The notes under the pieces were generated by a model. The model made no database searches, was not told the origin of the DNA, and saw only the letters and a program-made list of their open reading frames with translations. The translations under genes and the position numbers were made by a program. From an uncultured Clostridia bacterium (lineage in GTDB: Bacteria; Bacillota; Clostridia; Christensenellales; Aristaeellaceae), in assembly GCA_946496415.1 (NCBI GenBank), contig CAMMGP010000067.1:1-6702 (forward strand): DNA of 6,702 nt. Reading direction: 5' to 3'. Positions 5,688 to 6,702 of this stretch are shown here, piece by piece (position 1 is the stretch's first letter; the number at the start of each line of letters is the position of its first letter).

Positions 5688-6248
5688 CTACGCCTCAACC
5701 CCGTTGATGATCTTCATCCAGCGCTTTTGCAAAGCATCGATGGCCTCGCGCTCGATGGGCATAAAATCCCAAACGAAGTTGGCGTTGCCGCGCCGGCGCT
5801 TGAGGCCCAGCAGCGCGTTCTTGCCCCGCTTGTCCGGGCGCACCTCCAGATACGTGCCCAGGCCGGAGATCAGTTCCATCTCCAGCGGCTCGCCCTCCTC
5901 GGGCATGATGACCATCTTGAAGCCGACGCCGCCCTTCTTGCCAAAGCCGAGGATGCCGCCCAGCCCCTCGGACTTGATCAGCACGTCCTCCACATAGGCG
6001 CGGGCGCGGCCCGCGGGCCGGAAGGTGAAATCCTCCTCGGCGCCGGGCGCGGGGCCGGTGAGCAAAAACAGTTCGCCGCCCTGACGCGCCACGGCCGCAA
6101 AGCCGCCGTTTTGCTGCACATAGAGGCATTCTTCGGGCTGGAAGCCCCGGGCCGCGAGCATCTCGGCAAAGCGCACGCGCTTGTCCTCCAGTTCCTTCAA
6201 GTTGCGCTTTCGCAGGATCTCCGCTTCGTTATTTGAAAAAAGACCCAT
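5688..6248 (-). CDS. Hypothetical protein, 186 aa, soluble
   Basis: I do not recognise this protein. It has no signal peptide or membrane segment, so it is probably cytoplasmic. Residues about 7-34 are a charged helix with coiled-coil character (EAEILRKRNLKELEDKRVRF). The middle alternates short beta-like strands (FAAVARQG, ELFLLTG, YVEDVLIKS, GFKMVIMP, LEMELI, TYLEVRP). A Gly-rich segment, GGILGFGKKGGVGF, sits at 97-110, a basic patch, GLKRRRGN, at 148-155, and residues 164-182 look like a final helix. Strands followed by a C-terminal helix would be compatible with a PH-like fold, but this is only a guess. The ATG at 6248 follows AAAGGAG by 8 nt; an in-frame ATG 33 codons earlier overlaps the promoter and is rejected. 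It stands alone, 82 bp upstream of the mgl promoter and divergent from the gene at 6543. Confidence 0.85.
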   Translation of the reverse strand: MGLFSNNEAEILRKRNLKELEDKRVRFAEMLAARGFQPEECLYVQQNGGFAAVARQGGELFLLTGPAPGAEEDFTFRPAGRARAYVEDVLIKSEGLGGILGFGKKGGVGFKMVIMPEEGEPLEMELISGLGTYLEVRPDKRGKNALLGLKRRRGNANFVWDFMPIEREAIDALQKRWMKIINGVEA

Positions 6249-6281
6249 CGGGTGTGCTCCTTTCCATGATCTGCGTATTAA

Positions 6282-6310
6282 ATTATAGCAGATATTTTTC
6301 GGTTTCGCAA
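6282..6310 (-). promoter_or_regulatory. Sigma-A promoter of the 186-aa gene
   Basis: The minus strand reads TTGCGA (6310-6305), a 17-bp spacer and TATAAT (6287-6282) with TGC directly before it (extended -10). The predicted start is near 6275, about 26 nt before the ATG at 6248, which leaves room for the AAAGGAG ribosome binding site. Confidence 0.82.
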
Positions 6311-6347
6311 CACAAATTCCGCCAACAGCTGTCCGCCACAGGCGCAC

Positions 6348-6445
6348 AAATGTCGCCGCAGCAGCGGTTGTTGCCCTAAATATGACGACATAAATGCCGC
6401 TTCTTGCAATTTTTCTTCAAAATTGTCCGTGTACAGGCGACATTT
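6348..6445. promoter_or_regulatory. Mirrored 10-bp motif GGCGACATTT in the divergent region
   Basis: AAATGTCGCC (6348-6357) is the exact reverse complement of GGCGACATTT (6436-6445), 78 bp apart. Read in the direction of each divergent promoter both are GGCGACATTT, centred about -77 from the leftward start and about -70 from the rightward start. A related ACGACATAAAT lies at 6385-6395. The arrangement suggests binding sites for one regulator acting on both genes; no regulator is known from the sequence. Confidence 0.4.
6407..6425. promoter_or_regulatory. Perfect 7-5-7 palindrome, operator candidate
   Basis: CAATTTT (6407-6413) and AAAATTG (6419-6425) are perfect reverse complements separated by TCTTC. 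It lies between the two GGCGACATTT copies and about 50 bp upstream of the -35 of the rightward promoter. It is A/T-rich within GC-rich DNA. It could be a dimeric repressor or activator site, or a small hairpin without function. Confidence 0.35.
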
Positions 6446-6474
6446 TAGGAATTTTGAAACTTCGCGGGGCGCTC

Positions 6475-6503
6475 TTGCAAATCCATGCGAAATACGCTAT
6501 ACT
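6475..6503 (+). promoter_or_regulatory. Sigma-A promoter of the solute-binding protein gene
   Basis: TTGCAA (6475-6480), a 17-bp spacer and TATACT (6498-6503) lie 39 bp before the start codon at 6543. The predicted start is near 6510, leaving a leader of about 33 nt that contains AGGAGGG. Confidence 0.8.
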
Positions 6504-6542
6504 GAAGATGCAGTCCAAATTTGAGATCAGGAGGGCTTAATC

Positions 6543-6702
6543 ATGAAGAAAATCCTAGCATTGGTTCTGGTGCTCCTCTTGGCCGTTCCGTTCGCGGCCA
6601 TGGCCGAAGAAACCCCCACGGTCAAGATCGGCGTGTTTGAACCCGCCTCCGGCGATAGCGGCGCCGGCGGCAAGCAGGAGATGCTGGGCATGCAGTACGC
6701 CA
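6543..6702 (+). CDS. LivJ-type ABC transporter substrate-binding protein, 5' part only
   Basis: Only the first 53 codons are present; the gene runs off the right edge. Residues 1-21 are a signal peptide: MKK, a Leu/Val-rich core, and a likely signal peptidase I site AMA before EE. There is no cysteine, so no lipobox. The mature start, TVKIGVFEPASGDSGAGGKQ, matches the first beta strand and ligand loop of the LivJ/LivK family (Peripla_BP_6), which bind branched-chain amino acids, amides or related small molecules; specificity cannot be told from this much. AGGAGGG lies 7 nt before the ATG. LivH, M, G and F components would be expected to the right. Confidence 0.85.
   Translation, partial: MKKILALVLVLLLAVPFAAMAEETPTVKIGVFEPASGDSGAGGKQEMLGMQYA

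Noticed and set aside
6249..6347. 33-codon N-terminal extension of the 186-aa protein
   Set aside because: It spans the -10 and -35 elements of a good promoter and lacks a ribosome binding site; the ATG at 6248 has AAAGGAG.

Overview
The window looks like a GC-rich Bacillota (Firmicutes) genome, probably a gut-type Clostridia relative. The reasons are strong AGGAGG-type ribosome binding sites, textbook sigma-A promoters (TTGACA/TATAAT, 17-18 bp spacers), an MnmM/YtqB tRNA methyltransferase (a family typical of Gram-positive bacteria), and short MKK-type signal peptides ending in A-x-A-EE. The lineage call is inference; no rRNA or other phylogenetic marker is present.

Layout, left to right. 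(1) Positions 1-332 hold no convincing gene. They contain a good promoter (70-99) firing leftwards off the window into a hairpin-rich GC tract, and a stem-loop downstream of the first gene. (2) Positions 333-1112 are a compact minus-strand unit: a strong promoter (1084-1112), a 39-codon small ORF with its own ribosome binding site, then mnmM. (3) Positions 1314-5605 are a complete minus-strand mgl operon for galactose/methyl-galactoside or glucose-type sugar uptake: promoter (5577-5605), leader with a hairpin, mglB (binding protein), a 196-bp spacer with two strong hairpins, mglA (double ATPase), mglC (permease), a 75-aa single-pass membrane protein starting 1 nt after the mglC stop, and two tandem terminator-like hairpins. 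(4) Positions 5688-6310 are a single minus-strand gene of unknown function with its own promoter. (5) Positions 6311-6542 are a divergent regulatory region. (6) From 6543 a plus-strand gene for a LivJ-type solute-binding protein begins and runs off the right edge.

How it works together. MglB would capture a hexose outside the membrane, MglC would pass it through, and MglA would power transport by ATP hydrolysis. The hairpins after mglB probably raise binding-protein output relative to the transporter subunits. No sugar kinase, mutarotase or LacI-type regulator lies in the window, so the substrate and regulation cannot be settled here. The least explained elements are the two small ORFs attached to conserved genes, the mirrored 10-bp motif in the divergent region, and the promoter with a structured transcript at the left edge. 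No CRISPR array, tRNA, rRNA or insertion sequence was seen.
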